From positions 3,844,001 through 3,908,000 of the forward strand of contig NZ_JAVIWQ010000002.1 in the NCBI RefSeq assembly GCF_034313965.1: 64,000 nucleotides of DNA, written 5' to 3'. Position 1 is the stretch's first letter. Every line of letters begins with the position of its first letter. Below the pieces are notes generated by a model that ran no database searches, was not told the DNA's origin, and saw only the letters and a list, made by a program, of their open reading frames with translations. The translations under genes and the position numbers were made by a program. Source of the stretch: Herbaspirillum sp. RTI4 (GTDB taxonomy: Bacteria > Pseudomonadota > Gammaproteobacteria > Burkholderiales > Burkholderiaceae_D). Shown piece by piece: positions 62,781 through 64,000 of this stretch.

Positions 62781-62818
62781 AAAACCCGCTTCCAGCCCAG
62801 TGCTGAAGCGGGTTTTTT
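62781..62818 (+). terminator. Rho-independent terminator outside the right island end
   Basis: A 12-bp stem, AAAACCCGCTTC (62781-62792) with GAAGCGGGTTTT (62805-62816), ends in six T residues. It lies 35 bases beyond attR and is probably the original terminator of the tRNA-Met gene, separated from it by the island. Confidence 0.8.
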
Positions 62819-62989
62819 GTTGATGTACCTGATGCATCTGATGTGTCCGCTACACGGGCGCTTGCCTATCCGTTCACCGCATCTATTTCCAAAAATCAGC
62901 GCACACTCAACAAGGTTGCTCTGCCCGGTCACTCAGAGGTCGCTTAAATCACTCAGGCCACTCAGATCACTTGCCAGGCACGAAAGCCA

Positions 62990-64000
62990 TTACTCCGCAG
63001 CACCCGGATGTCGCACCCGATTCCGTTCCATCACCTGCCAGCCGTTCGTAATCGGATAGCGCCGATCCCGGCCAAAGGACATGCTGCTGATCTTGACTCC
63101 GGGAGGAGCCTGTCGACGTTTGTATTCAGCAACATGCAGCAGCTCGTTCACCCGCCTCACCAACGACAGTGAGAACCCCTGCGCCGCCACTTCATCCACA
63201 CCAAGCCGACACTCCACCAACTGATGCAACACCGCATCAAGCAAGGCATAGGGCGGCAGCGTGTCCTGATCGGTTTGCCCCTCATACAATTCCGCAGAAG
63301 GCGGCTTGCTCAGTATGCGCGGCGGAATAACTTCACCATGAAGATTGCGCCACGCAGCCAGTGCAAACACCGTAGTTTTATACGCATCCTTAAGCACTGC
63401 AAAATGCCCGCACATATCGCCATAAGGCGTAGTGTAACCAACCGCCATTTCAGATTTATTTCCCGTATTCAATAGCAATAAATTTTCCTTACTACTGATC
63501 GCCAGCAAAATGCCAGCGCGCAAACGCGTCTGGTTGTCGCCGAACGCCAGATCCGATACTGGCCCATCAAACACCGTCTCCAACATGGCTCCGAACGCCT
63601 GCATCCCCAGATCAATGGGAACGGTATCGATCCTGATACCCAACCGCTGCGCGCAATCGGTCGCGTCCTCAACACTATCGTCGGAGGTAATCGGCGAGGG
63701 CATCATCACGCTACGGACATGCGCTGCGCCCAATGCGTCGCTGGCAAGCGCCGCCGCCAGTGCGGAATCAATACCGCCGGACATGCCAATAACCACGCCA
63801 GCAAAACCGTTGCGCAGTACAAAATCGCGCAAGCCCAGCATCATGGCGCGATAGATCATTTCCGTATCGCCCAAACGCGGCTGAACAGTTCCCGCCAGCG
63901 GAGACCAACCTGCGCCCTCGTTCTGTAAACGCACGAACTCCATATCCTCACGAAAGACGTGCAGTCGCGCGCAGATATCGGCCTGCCTTCCCAACACAAA
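62990..64000 (-). CDS. nadE: Glutamine-dependent NAD+ synthetase, C-terminal part (runs off the window)
   Basis: NadE makes NAD+ from deamido-NAD+, ATP and glutamine. The visible 336 residues contain the synthetase domain with the PP-loop GMSGGIDSALAAA, the motif NTGNKSEMAVGYTTPYGDMCG and KPPSAELYEGQTDQDTLPPY (in parts). A stretch at the start belongs to the linker after the N-terminal glutaminase domain, which would lie beyond the window. It is the first core gene to the right of the island. Confidence 0.95.
   Translation of the reverse strand, partial: FVLGRQADICARLHVFREDMEFVRLQNEGAGWSPLAGTVQPRLGDTEMIYRAMMLGLRDFVLRNGFAGVVIGMSGGIDSALAAALASDALGAAHVRSVMMPSPITSDDSVEDATDCAQRLGIRIDTVPIDLGMQAFGAMLETVFDGPVSDLAFGDNQTRLRAGILLAISSKENLLLLNTGNKSEMAVGYTTPYGDMCGHFAVLKDAYKTTVFALAAWRNLHGEVIPPRILSKPPSAELYEGQTDQDTLPPYALLDAVLHQLVECRLGVDEVAAQGFSLSLVRRVNELLHVAEYKRRQAPPGVKISSMSFGRDRRYPITNGWQVMERNRVRHPGAAE

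Overview
The window reads as a chromosomal segment of a betaproteobacterium of the order Burkholderiales, most likely family Oxalobacteraceae (Herminiimonas, Collimonas or Janthinobacterium relatives). This rests on gene order (rpsU-yqeY-dnaG, trxA-rho, mutL-miaA), on protein style and on a core GC content near 55-60 %. I could not run any database search; family names come from motifs read by eye.

Layout. 1-19750 is ordinary core genome: dnaG (partial), yqeY, rpsU, a flavoprotein, a YbdK-type carboxylate-amine ligase with a cation/proton antiporter, trxA, rho, an MFS organic-acid transporter, zinc-free ribosomal protein L31, a GT39-like membrane protein, a MATE exporter, a GGDEF-EAL protein, ybiB, tsaD, plsY, ybaK, xerD and ogt. 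20318-25251 holds an unusual three-gene cluster: a FadL-type outer-membrane channel, a FabH-like ketosynthase with an intact Cys-His-Asn triad, and a hybrid sensor kinase. The kinase's membrane domain strongly resembles CqsS, the receptor for alpha-hydroxyketone quorum signals, but its phospho-acceptor His is replaced by Tyr. 25680-31869 is a C4-dicarboxylate-type TRAP transporter (dctM, dctQ, dctP) facing its two-component system. 31922-39404 returns to core genes: an AEC transporter, queG, tsaE, amiC, dedA, mutL and miaA. A nest of intergenic repeats follows.

A tRNA-Met gene (39984-40060) marks the left end of a 22.7 kb integrated island. It is bounded by a 14-bp direct repeat of the tRNA 3' part (40040-40053 and 62733-62746). 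The island carries an integrase broken by an in-frame TAA, an AlpA regulator, a DUF927 helicase-like protein and an IS3-family element inside a dead YgjP-like gene. It also holds transposase and DUF3320 remnants, a DRT2-type defence reverse transcriptase with a probable upstream template RNA, a MNT/HEPN toxin-antitoxin pair and a complete type I restriction system (hsdM-hsdS-hsdR). Its right part has a WYL-domain regulator divergent from a three-gene operon that ends in a PPP-family phosphatase, followed by a lipoprotein/periplasmic protein pair. No relaxase, conjugation or virion genes are present. It is a non-conjugative defence island, probably now immobile. nadE (partial) closes the window.

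The two most promising undescribed systems are the FadL/ketosynthase/CqsS-like cluster, a possible signalling circuit with a non-standard kinase, and the WYL-regulated phosphatase operon in the defence island, whose two companion proteins I do not recognise.
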